DNA of 64,000 bases from Syngnathus acus. Its lineage: Eukaryota; Chordata; Actinopteri; Syngnathiformes; Syngnathidae. A program made the position numbers and the translations under genes. A model generated the notes under the pieces. The model made no database searches, was not told the DNA's origin, and saw nothing but the letters and a program-made list of their open reading frames with translations. Positions within the stretch are counted from its first letter, which is position 1. Every line of letters begins with the position of its first letter. Of this stretch, positions 34,601-46,581 are shown one piece after another. The DNA lies in assembly GCF_901709675.1 (NCBI RefSeq), contig NC_051091.1, forward strand, positions 6,420,967 through 6,484,966. The letters run 5' to 3'.

Positions 34601-37109
34601 GCCAGATGCGGAAGAAGGTCTGTCCTCTCCAAAACAATCTTATACTGTCTGTGTCGCGCCCACGTAGAAACGTAGTAAAACCTCAATAGGTTGGGATCTT
34701 TCTGTTTGACTCCACCAGGTTCATCTGGTGAGTGTGCAAGGATGCAAAAAAATAGGAAAATGCAAAACCAGGAGCATTCTTTGTGAAATCTATCCCCCAA
34801 AAAATGCACATTTAGTGCTCTACCTTGGAAAATAAGATTTGACCTATTTAACTCAAGTTTTCAAAACTGCCTGCTCCAGTTTTAATCGAGTCTTCTTTCA
34901 CAATGAATCTCGAGTAACTCCCATAAACTGTTTTTTCCAGATCAGATGAAAATTGCAGATTCAACTGGCAGATTTGTGCTCAATGACAAGAGAAGAACAG
35001 AGAGAACATGACCTACATTCCCACCACAGCCACGGCTTTTCACTTCACTCCGCTTTTGTTTTTGCTATAAAACTTGTGAAAAGAAAAGCAAATCTTTCCC
35101 CTAACATCTTTATGTTAACATTTCTGTCCGAAGAGACGTCACTTGATTTTGTCACGGTTAAACATGACTGGAGGTGTTCCTGACAAAAGTCAGTCTAGAC
35201 AACGACGACGTTTTCCATTAGCTGCCAATTAGTGCGAGCCAGATGCAGCGTGTTCCCGAAGCCAGTGATTACTCTACCATCTACCCGTCATAACTCACGA
35301 CTGAGGGACAAAGTTCCGTCCTCTTATTAGTAGTCTAGCTCCGGGACAACAGTCTAAACAAGATAGTTTAGGATCCTCCGACTTCAAATCAAAACAACCA
35401 GCCTCAATTAGTATTTCAGATGTAGAGCTCATTAGACTAACAATCAAGAATGAGTGTCACATCATTTAGACACATTGTTGTAAACCGGTTCAGAAAAGAG
35501 GCATCGTGTGCTGAACTGGAGTTGAACCATGCCATTCAGTCGGACTCGGGTTGCAGTCAAGGCAGCTGCAGTCACCAAGAACGTCTAATAAAGTCACCAC
35601 TGCTAACAACGTGACATTTAGGACAGAGCAACAACCTCAAGAGATAGTTCTTAAAGCCAAGCCAATCAAGGGGTTTTACTTCGTTGTAACATTATAAAAC
35701 TAAATTTATGCTCCATGACACTAAGTAAAAGATGAAGACGCTGCTTTAAGCTGGACCATCCATTTAATCACGCACTCGCCTCTATTTTATGTCCAGATTT
35801 CACGTGCCCCCTTTGGACATACAGTTCTATGGTTGTTCCTTATATATTTGGAATCACGGGTTAATCATTTTACAACTGTAAAATTCATTCAGCCATCCAT
35901 CCGCCAAAGCGCACGTTCAAACTATTCCAAAGTTGTAAAAACTGCAGTTGCATTAGAATTGAAGGACTCCATAATGCAGGCTCCTAAATTAACTAAATTG
36001 TTTATGATTTTCAAATTAGAGACCGGGAGACCGGTTGTTAGAGCCCCTTTTAGCAGACTGCAAATTCCATGTTAAAGTGGAAATTCAACTGTATAATGAA
36101 AACACAGCAGTTACAACATGCATGTGTATGGCTGCATTCTAATAACAGAAAGAATATTTTTATCCTGCAAAATTCATTCTCTCAGCATCGTAATGTCTCT
36201 TCACTCCAACTCCGATTCTTTTTTTTTTTTTAGTCACGGCTACAGATTACCATTGAGCCCAAACTCCATGACTTATTCATTGAGTGCCAACTCGCTCGAT
36301 AAAGTGAGAACACTTGAGGTGGGAACAGAGGGAGTCACAGAAGCAGCTTCCAAGGAAACCTCACACCACAACAGGCTTCAGACTCCCTGCGAACTGCCTG
36401 CCAGAAACAGATGCATCAACCAGAAGCCACTGACTGTGGGGTCCAATATAGTAATGAAACACTTAGGAGGGAAATATCACGGAATATCCACTCCAGTCCG
36501 CAGTTGGAGGGGAAAATGCAATGACCAGGGTTGAAATGCAGCCTCTCTCTGCCTGTCAGTTGCAGGAATTTGGGGGCTGCAGCGAGCCACATCGTGCGAC
36601 TCCAGCCAATACGTTCACGTGCACCTATTTAAATCCTAACAACTCATTTTATAGTTATTGGCATGCTATGTCATTTACATATATAACGAAAATAGCCAAA
36701 TAAGATAAAATGGATGGAGACAATAAGCACATTGAATTTTAATCCGTTAGTGTTCTTGTTTACCCAGCAAGCATCTCCAGTCCATATGGCACAGAGGCTG
36801 CACAACAAAAGACGATGCGGCTGCAAGCGCACGGTGGCTTGACCAGCGCGCTCCAGGGGGAGGGGATGAAATTGGATGGGGTGGGGTGGGGTGAGAAGGG
36901 GGTTATTATAAACCAGTGAAAACACGTCTACTCTGGGAAAGCTGGAGCTTGGATGTTTTAGAACTAAGAAAATCCTTGACGCATGCAAAATCAATACAAG
37001 TCTCCAAAACTGTCAAGGAATAAAAACATGAATCCTGATGTGTTCAAGTCGGAGCGTCTTCCAAATTCTCCCTCCGCACATCTAAATTCAAACGCGAAAA
37101 AGTGCTTAC
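31643..37109 (-). other. prickle2 5' intron, no gene recognised
   Basis: About 5.5 kb of AT-rich non-coding sequence has no recognisable exon, RNA gene or mobile element. Small poly-A runs are present. Short reading frames on both strands lack codon structure or family similarity. Confidence 0.5.
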
Positions 37110-37252
37110 CTTCTTACTAAGTGCGTCTGGGTGAAGCCAGAGTCCTGACCTCGGCACTGAATGCTTTCAAACACATCGGCCACATCGCACCAACTGGCTT
37201 TGCCACAACAGCCCCACTATCACCCGCTGCGTGGTGCCACTACATCCATCCA
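37110..37252 (-). other. prickle2: Candidate 5' non-coding exon of prickle2
   Basis: On the minus strand an excellent acceptor (about 17 T residues, then CCACAG) ends at 37253. A strong donor AAG|GTAAGC starts at 37109. They bound 143 nt. Spliced to the exon at 31642, the frame leading into KICVHC contains two stops and no Met, so it would be 5'UTR. It lies in a stretch (about 37110-37600) with many more CpGs than its surroundings. It may instead be part of a larger first exon that starts near 37560. Confidence 0.35.
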
Positions 37253-37620
37253 CTGTGGAAAAAAAAAAAAAAAAAGTTTAGTCGGCCGTCTTCTGCAAAC
37301 ACATTCGAGATTCCTGCCAACGAAAACAGTGGAGGAGCCAACTTAGAGCGCGTCAAAAAGTCCCAATTTGCAGCGAGCAGCAAATCCAAAGAAGAGCAAA
37401 GATTCCCATTTGCAATTTCCACTTCTGGGGGAAAAAATGCAACTAAAATATCCTGCGTATGGTTTAACAGCGTCCGTGGTCCGAGAGACGATTCACGCAA
37501 AGCCTCCGTTCGTGGAAGCGCACCGCAGCCACTGGAGCGTCTCTGCTTAACAGCCCTTTAATCGGCAACCCAACTCAAGCTAAATAAAACGTCGCGGTTA
37601 CTTCCTGTTTGCACCTTCAC
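37253..37620 (-). promoter_or_regulatory. prickle2: CpG-enriched patch, candidate prickle2 promoter
   Basis: About 20 CpGs occur between 37270 and 37600 while the flanks have very few. On the minus strand upstream of about 37590 there is an ETS-type CAGGAAGT followed by ACCGCGACG. Position and orientation suit a prickle2 transcription start. There is no direct evidence of transcription. Confidence 0.3.
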
Positions 37621-37653
37621 AATAAAAGTGTCAACTAGAACTTTTATTGTGAA
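37616..37653. repeat. Perfect 14-bp inverted repeat (hairpin)
   Basis: TTCACAATAAAAGT and ACTTTTATTGTGAA are exact reverse complements separated by 10 bases. The arms carry AATAAA on both strands. It lies just upstream of the candidate prickle2 promoter patch. Confidence 0.8.
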
Positions 37654-37747
37654 CATTTTCATTGTGGATATTTTTTTTACAGAATAAATGTTGACTTTTA
37701 AAATGTCTTTGATACTACTTTTAGAATTAAATTTTAATTTTGAGCAT

Positions 37748-38013
37748 CAGGGTTCCAATTTCTGATCCAGTCTTTCTTATGAAGAATTGCAATTTCTCCT
37801 CATGCATGTCTTGGTTTTCTCCCACCTTCCAAAAAAACATGCTTGTTAAGTGAACTCTCTAAATTGGCCATAATTATTAATGTGAATTATTATCTTGTTT
37901 ATTTGTGCCCTGCAAATGGCTGGTGACCAGCTCTCACCCCAAATCAACTGGGATAGGCTCCAGGTCACCTGCGACCCTATTGAGGACGAATGCAATAGGA
38001 AATAGCTCTATGG
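37748..38013 (+). mobile_element. Teleost SINE/L2-type interspersed repeat (5'-truncated)
   Basis: Ordered landmarks of a very common teleost repeat are visible in mutated form. They are GGTTCCAATTTCTG, a TTTTCTCCCACCTTCC block, AAAACATGCTTGTTAAG, CTCTAAATTGGCCATAA, GTGCCCTGCAAATGGCTGG, TGGGATAGGCTCCAGG and GCGACCCTATTGAGGA. The tRNA-like head is missing. Recognised from memory. Confidence 0.8.
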
Positions 38014-41000
38014 AAGGAGGATTTTTTTTTATTTTTTATGACGTTTTAGGCAATAGTAGCACATTTCCTGCAATGGTCTGGACGTTCTATAGTTAACTTG
38101 ACACACATCCGCCCATTATACACGCTCGCGCACACGCACATTTTACTTTCCCTCCTGGCTAGTATCCCGGTGTGATGTCAGCAAGTCCATGTCCCAAACA
38201 CTGGTGAAATTAGCGGCGTAAGCTCTGAAAAAAATTTGCATGCAAATCCAACTATTTTCCTGCATCAAGAGGCCCAAGGCAAAAGGAAAGAGTTTGAGTT
38301 GTAAGGGTAACCACAGGGTGCTTGACCTGCATGGGGGAATGAGGAGGCGAGTTTCTGTAAACAAAACAGCTGTTTAACATAAGAAACACATTTTAGCTGG
38401 AAAAAGGACAAAAGGCTTACCCACCAATGAAAATACAAATGTCAAACCAAAATCAGGGCTTGATGGTTTAGAAATGTATTTACATTAGCATGTTCGGTGC
38501 ATCCTCACTAGATTTGCAAAATATGAATTAAGCAGCAAAATCCACCCAAGATTTCTGCTCTGGAATCCTCTCTGAGATACGGCTGGCAACACTCAACTAT
38601 CCTCTTACCCTCACCTCATAATTGTGGCCCCTTTAAAAATACTACAACTTCAATTACAGTTTAGGCAAACCTCCAAGCCTTTCCACAGGCCCAAGGAGCT
38701 CAAAGCAGCAGTGTCATTTGCGTGAAGCAACCACAGAGCTTGCGGTCAGTCATTTTGCAAATGAGTAATTCCATTTTTCCCAAATAAACATTTAAAATTT
38801 TACAAAAAGAAGGAATAGAACAGTCTTGAGGGACTACAGATAGTATTGGCTGCAAAAGGACTCCTGGCGTATTTGAAGAGCCTCCTCTGCCTGGTCATTT
38901 TAGACAGCGTGCCAAATGGGGTTACTCCCTTCTGAAGCAAGGAAAATCATAATCGGCTCTATCAAAGTGCAAGATGTTCAACATCATAAATATGCTTGAA
39001 CAAAAGAATGTAAGAAAGCTGTGTCTTATCCAACTGACATTACTCAAGTAAAAAACCCCAGACATATACGTATATAGTATATATATATATATATACACAA
39101 TCTGAAAATCCCTTCTGATAAATCAGTAACTTTATCTTGATTTGAGACGACACCACCATTTCAACATTGGCTCCCTGACTTGAATATATTTTTGAAACAC
39201 AAGTCTTTGCTTTCATGTGGCAAATGCTGATGGCTATCACCCGAGAATCAACATACAAGGCAGCTGGGGCTAACCCCAACAGCTGATAGCCAAGACATGT
39301 TGAGAGGGAGGAACGTCCTGTCCTCAGCTTTTCTTGCAATGCCAAGAAAGATTTCTCATGGAAAGTATTTTAGTATTTACATTTCTCCAAATCTCGTCCA
39401 GGTCTGGTTGCAATTTTGTTCTATCTGCTTCAGGGTAGTAGAAGCAGCCAAGACGTTTATGGCAACATAATGTTGTACCACCAAGCAAACTGGGTCACAT
39501 TCGAAAGCGACCTGAACTGTCCAAAATAATTAAGGGCGGTGGAAGAATAGAAGTCCGAATAGTGAAATGATTCTCAGCTGAAGTGATTCCGTTTCTCCAC
39601 CAAACACAGAACCGTAACGCTGAGGGAAAATGACCTTTCTGGGGGTTGGATGGCGTGGTTTTAGAAAAAAAACAGCTTAACTCTCCCATTGCCATAACTT
39701 ATTAGTACTATGGTCCAACTTCTCTACACAGAAAGCAGATTTATTGAAGCAGCCGACCGCTCTCTCAATTTAAGCTCCTTTCGAACCATGTTCGAAGCAG
39801 ATAAGTGACCATTATTCAACCCATGTTGAGCATTAACTGGATTAATTCTGCACGGCTAGAGGGATGAAATTATATTCATCAAAAGAGAAGGAAGTAACGA
39901 GGAAATGAGGAGGGCAATTGGAAGAAGTTAATGGAGTTGGCTAAAATACAAACCGGAGTCTTGCGACGGTGCCGAGGCCTGCACAAGTCATTAAGTCACG
40001 GTGGGAAAATATGAGGAAAAGGACATGTGAGAGAAAGAAAGAAGTAATCTGGACGGTTAGTTTCCAGCATTAGGAGCCAGTGCAAGGAGGTGACCTTGTG
40101 GCATGTTGACTCAAGGGGACTTGATCCATTTTGAGCCCTCAAGGCTCACTCACATGAAGGAAAAAAAACAGCCACGGAGCTTCCATCTCGGTACATCCAT
40201 CGAAACATCTACCTCCTATGCAGACAGCTCCCTCCTGGGCGTCAAAGCTCAATTTCAAACGTGCTGTGCCCAACCACTGCTTCTGCCTTGTCACTGAATT
40301 TTTCAGAGTTCTACAGTTCCCTTGGAACCCCCCAAAAAACAACACGAGGTCACATTCTGTTTAGAAAAGGAAAATGGTTGGAACAATAAGTGAAAAAGTT
40401 ATCTAAAATAAAATAAATTAAAAAAACATGAGGTGACTTTTTTTCCATCAGCATTATAAATGAATTACAACTCCCACACTTGTCCACCTTTTTATCTGAC
40501 TCACTCCACTCAGTCAGCCTTCCTTGACATTTCTTACCTTCCCGTTGTGATCATGATGTGGTGTGGGTGGCAGATCTCTGTGAGTCACAACTTCTTTTCT
40601 TGCTTTTATATAAAATATAAGAACCATATAAAAAAAAAAGAAAAAAAAAATAACTGTTGAAGTCCAAGTGAATTTACACATACTGGTACATATTGACGAA
40701 GACATGTCAATAGCCCGATAGATTTAAAGATTTGTCATTAGCTTTTGATTTGATGACTGAACAAGTAAAAAGATATCAGCAGAACTTCCCAACATGCTTG
40801 GATTCAGTGAAATATTTTCCTTCTTTCCTTATTGTGTGATTACATTCCAAATTGAATGTCATGAAACAACATGGCGTAGATTGGTATTGTTTAAGGCAAT
40901 AACGCAATCCCCGCTCGAGGCTATGATGGGTACCGTACAGAAACCTCCGTAAGGATTCAAAAACAGACACGTTTGGGCGGGATGTGATGTCATCTGGAAA

Positions 41001-41159
41001 CATCGTCAAGAAAATTAATTAATAGTTACGTGACAATTTTATATATTTGGAAAGTGCAAATTGTCCAGATTCACTCAAACACCCCCTTTTCTCTTTAGAC
41101 TGCTTGAGAATGAGTCGTCGTTTGCCACGTCATTTACCAATGCCCTAGCCCCAACCTCG

Positions 41160-41173
41160 GTTGTCATGGTAAC
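41160..41173 (+). promoter_or_regulatory. RFX X-box-like site
   Basis: GTTGTCATGGTAAC is an imperfect palindrome one base away from the classic RFX X-box GTTGCCATGGTAAC. It lies in a short CpG-containing segment (about 41110-41300) unlike its AT-rich surroundings. It is a possible enhancer or promoter element; no linked exon was identified. Confidence 0.35.
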
Positions 41174-44100
41174 GAAAGCCGGGGCCCAAAGTAACTGACC
41201 GTGTCGCGGTTTATTCGCCTTACTTCAGTACAGGCATTGTGTGTTCGGTTCCGGTGTTCTCAGTCTCTGTTGTTTGTCTTCGTGGGTGCCAAAGTCAGTT
41301 GGGCTCGGCTCCTTTTTAAATTTAACTAATGGGAACCATTATTTTTAATACATGGAGGAGTTTAGTTTCTTGTTTTGACTGTAAATAAATTCAGTGATTA
41401 AATAAACAAATAGAGCTTACTTTTGACCGGCAGTCAGTCACATCACTCCATGCCATCATGCAACGGTCAGGTTAAAGCTTTGCCTTCCGATCCCTAACCT
41501 CCACGGACCCTGTGAAGACCCCTGGAGGTGAGGGCTGGACTGGCTCTAGCGAGAAAATTGCTTGTTTCCAGTCACGCTGTTTGGATAAACAGCATTAGCA
41601 GACAGAGATCAGCACCATAACTGATTCGATGGAATTGCTTCAGGATGGATGACTCATCCAATACTTGTCAGACAGTGATGAACAGAAAAATGAAGTGTCA
41701 GGTGCTAAGTGTCAAAATGATTCCATGTTGAACAAAATGCACTCCAACATTTTGTCTAACAGTAACTCACTCTTTGAATGTGAGCCTTCTTATGGAAGTG
41801 CAATCCATCTCCAACAACGTTACAGTCGCTTCTCAAAAGTTGCCTTTTTAAGGCATGGCCCATTAGGAGGCACTGAAAGAGAGCAAGACGGGAGAAAGTA
41901 AATCACCTAAGCCCATTGCTGTTTACAGACCCGGCTGGCTGGCTTGCTTGGACTGCTGTTTATTTGAACTGCGAACCTCCGTGTGCGGTGTGTGTGAAAG
42001 GAAAAGTGTGTCCAAAACAGAGAAAGAGAGAGTGTGTGTATTGCAGAGCAGAGAGAGAGCGAGCGAGAGTCTACACAAAACCCAGTGTCTGGGCCTCCAG
42101 TTTCTTTCGCACAGCGAATTCATTTGCCCTGCGGGCTCCCGGCGCTCCTCCGGTTCTCCGAACCACAAACGGTCCTCTGTGTGGGCCAGTCAAGGCTGCA
42201 CAACTCAAAAACAGCCTCCTCACACCCGCCGTGGCTCTCCAGACACAATAACGTCCTTCTGCTGACCCTCACATGACATCACACCCTTATTCATCCAAAC
42301 AATAAGGTTGAACTGGAATCGGCAAAGCCAAGCGCAGACATGTGCAAGAATGCATGCGACTGAATTTGTGTCAATAGTTACAAAACCAAACCAACGCTGA
42401 GGTGAGGACACATACTGAGGAGATAAACACACTCTTATGCGAATCCTAATCTACTGTTCATGCACAGAGCGGGTATGTGGGGAAAAAAAGCTGTTGAGTA
42501 TTGCTTGTTAAATTCCGTTTCCAGGTTTATTAGCACGAAATGGGTTTTAGTAGAAAGTAGGTGAGGATAAGGAATTTACTAATTCATGGAATTTAAGAAG
42601 CCACTTGGATACAATTGTTACAAAACTGATTTGACAACATTGAAAATGAAAGCCGGTTTAATTTTCCTTATTTATAGCGAGCTTGTTAGTGAAAAATGGA
42701 CCATGTGACCACAGTGGTGCTTTCAGGTGGAGTTGAAGGATATTCAATAAATGCTCAAAAGGCTTTCATGGCTCAAGTTCTATGTTTTCCATTCACGGGG
42801 GCGATTTAAACCTTCAACAGCCACAAGTCTGAATCCAGTATGAAAAAGAAAGAAACAGCATTAACCTAGTTTGATGGAAAGATACCATGTTGACACATGC
42901 CAGCTCAAAAATGTCCAGTATTTTTAAATGACAAGGCATTTTTTCTGTCACTGACTTTTAAGACTCAGCACCGATTATTATTTTAGCTAAGCTTCGCCTT
43001 TCTAGCTGAACTCTGTGTATGTTTTGCGGCTAGCGGCTGCACTTAACTACAGACTTTTGAGTCGTATAGAAACACCCAGAAACAGTGCAAACAAACAATG
43101 ATGCAAGTGTGCACGTGTGCCAAGAGCTCAGATGGACACAGGCGTGCAAAGTTAAAACGATGCCAGTGTCTTTTTCAAAGACTTCTGTTCTCGGAAAACC
43201 CGTCAGCTACGGGTAACGTAACACAGAGTGACGCACTAATCTGTAAAAATGCACTCCTGATAGCCGCCATGTCTAATCTCATCATATGCACCGCAGCCCG
43301 AGTATGTGTGGTGCTTGTTCTGGTGAGCAAAGTAAACTCTCCACAGGACGGCCTATGTGCTCGTGTGTTTTCATCACGAGACGTAAGGTTGATGGGAGAG
43401 TGACGGTCAGACTGCTATTGCCTCTATTCAACCCACCAGAGAGAGCGAGAGGGGGGAGACGCCCTATAAACTGATCATAAAAGTCACAGAGAACTGGCAA
43501 GGTAAGGAAAGATAAAAAGGGCGGGTGAAAATCAGGCCTTTTGAGACAAAACATGATATGCAAACAATGAGGAAGAAACATGTGAAACATCAAGTGAAGT
43601 CTTCCAAACCACATTTGTATAATCTTTCAAATTCATTTTATGCATATATGCACTTGTCTTACAATACATTTTTATACTATGTGTATAATATGTTTAATAA
43701 TAAATGACATTTTTTGCCCAATAGTCATGCTAACTGAAAACTAGCTCGCAACAACAGCACATTTATATGAAGGCATCAAAGCTACATCTTTTACATACAC
43801 ATTGATTCTTTATTGATTTGTCTTACTTTGCATTTCGCAGATGTGATAGTTTGCCCCTACCTGTCAATCTGAATCCCCCAAAGACCAAGTATGCGACCCT
43901 GAGTTCAGTGAGATTTAACATCAAGAGGCTCTATTGATTTCACATGAAAATCAATTGATCCTTATAGAGAGAGACTCGACCTAAACAATATTTGATCAAT
44001 GCCAATCGGCAAGGCTCAGAAAACCAAGCCCCAAGCAAACAAATGACAAAATTAAGTTAATGTCTAAAATTTCCCTGGGGATATATGAATAAATTGATAT

Positions 44101-46558
44101 ACAGTATTTAAAAACATTTTCTGATGACACAGCACACACATTTCAGGGTGTAGACAGTACAGGCCGCAACATTTGAATCCTTCGCATCTGGGATGCATTT
44201 TAGCAGCCATGTGCAATGTATTACATTTTTTTTTGTCGAAGAAGTCAAGCTCAAGTCTGTAATCTGTTGATGGGAGTTGATACAGACTATCCATTTTCTG
44301 GTCTGTTGTTGCGTCAGTGTCATAAGTTTGAAGAGGAGCAGACAAAGACCAAACTGACATGTTATTCAATTTATGTGCTGCAGATAGATTGAAATAAATA
44401 AATAAATAAATAACTATTTGAAAAAAAATTAAATAAATTATAAGAAAAAATAAATAAATAAAATAAAGTGAGAAGCTAATGGTTTATACATTAACAAGTA
44501 ATCCAGCAAGGTCATTGCAGCTCTCATGAGTAGCATGCATTATGCTGCTTAATTCCTCAGCGGTAATTGACTTTTTTTTAGAGCAGAGGGGTGAAATTCG
44601 GCACTCTCTTGATCGTCAGGGTGAGTAAACTTTAGAGATCCTGTGTCGACTGAGGACTGATCACCATCTAGCGGAATCCTGCTTAACTTGATAACAATGT
44701 AAAGTAAATTGAATAAAAATGTTCACTCATTACATATTGTTTTATCCTTATAACACCATTCAGTAGCACATATAATGAGTAGCATGACTCCAAAGCTGCC
44801 AGCATCAAACACTGAGCCATGACTAGAGTTATAAATCCTAAAAGGCAAACACAAAGTATAACGAGAATTTATGAAATAGCACTAAAAGAAGCCCTCCCAA
44901 ACGGCAGTAGCAGTCTGCTCGTGACTCATAACGATGCCAAATGGCTTTCTGTGCAGAGCGCTAACCATGCGGGCAGTGGTGGTGAGGCTACTGGCCAAAC
45001 AGCCACTTGTTAGGTCTGTGGGATTCGACCGCCACATGTCTGCCTGGACTCACACGCAGCTCCACCTTGGTCTACACTTCCGCTAAACCTCAGAGGTTTT
45101 GTGAAATGACCAGCCCTGTATGTAGTCATCCCCGCCCCCTCCCATTCAACAAAAAGAAAAAATAGTAATGGGTTGGTCATTTGAAAGTTTTGTGCCAGTA
45201 TGTCATATTATAAAATAATATTTTCAACTTGACTTTTTTTTTTCTCTCAAAATTTCTACCGACTTAATGAGTTGCAGCAGCCCTTTAGGTAACACAGGCT
45301 AGTAAAAGTTTTGTGTCTGGAGAAGGACGAACTATGTATGTGTGTGTGTGTATGTGTATGTGTGTGTGTTAACGTGCCTCCATGGATTCTGAACTATATT
45401 ACATTCAATTAATGAATTGCCTGAATCTGTTTCCTATCATGACATATGCATGCTTGTGGGTGGGGGTCGTCCACCGCATGTAGCGTTGCGCAGGGCTGCG
45501 GTTTACTGCCATGACATCAGATGGAGCACTATTTTAAGGAGAGGCCCAAACAATCTCCCAGGATGCACTTGAGCACACAGACAACCGCGCAGTAAACACA
45601 CAGACGGCATCCAGGAAGTCAAGTCTGTGTGAATGGGATGTTGTGTGTGAGTGCATAAAGATAGAGAAAGTCCGCAACAATTTGGAGGTCATTGTCCAGC
45701 TTCAAAGGACGTGCCGCCGCCGCCACCCCACCCCCATCACACGCCACGCACCCACACAAAGTTTTACGATAGAGATACCAACAGGCACCAGCTTGGATGG
45801 AATGATGGATGGAGGGGCAGAAGGGGGCTGGGCAAAGAAAGTGCTCGAGAGGAGAAAGCCAAACTTTCTCTCTAGCTAACATTGACCCAGTGCAAACAGA
45901 GGAGCCTTTCTGACTTGGAGGTGGCGGGGGGGGGGCGCTTTGGGGGTTGGCACTAGTGACCACTTTTACACCTAAATGTCACCAGCATTGGTGTTGGTGG
46001 ATATGTTGGAGGTTAACAGATAAAAGTGAGAAAGGTGGAAGGACAAGCAGAATGGAGGGAACGTATGAAGACATAACATTTCCCATTTGATTTAAAAGGC
46101 CGGACAGTGGGCGGAAAAAGATAAGCGCCATGGCCAGCGACTGGAATTACAGAATCTAATCTAAATACTGTGGGAACATTCAGTGGTAGTGTGAAAATCT
46201 GGGACTTTCCACACAGGGAGTCACAAGTATTTATATGTCCATATAAATGCAGAACTTGATCCCAAGTTTATAAAAAAATCTGGCATTCGACTGACACTGT
46301 CAGAGGAAATAATGATTTAACAATGTCTATTAATGTGCTGCAGTTTAAGCAACATGTGCATTAGAAAGTGATTTATCTTTAAGTATTCTTAATCATTATG
46401 TGCAGGTAAACCTAATGTGGCCGGTAAATGTTTATTTACATGCTAAATTCCAGCACACCTTCATCATCTGCAGCATGATTTTATTTTTTATTTCCTTTCA
46501 TTTGTCAGTTTTTTTTCCCAGCAATGAAAACACACAGTACAGAGCAACATGATGACCT

Positions 46559-46581
46559 GTGTGTGTGTGTGTGTGTGTGTT
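46559..46581. repeat. (TG)n microsatellite
   Basis: A pure GT dinucleotide run of about 22 bases. Similar short CA/GT runs occur at 55389-55408, 61048-61061 and 62395-62422. Confidence 0.9.

Noticed and set aside
37240-37500. 86-codon minus-strand frame overlapping the candidate prickle2 5' exon
   Set aside because: It runs through the poly-T acceptor tract and has no family similarity; it is not supported as a coding exon.
41665-42276. Cluster of overlapping frames with arginine- and serine-rich translations
   Set aside because: Several frames are open at once on both strands in purine-rich GAGAGA sequence, as expected by chance; none shows a domain.
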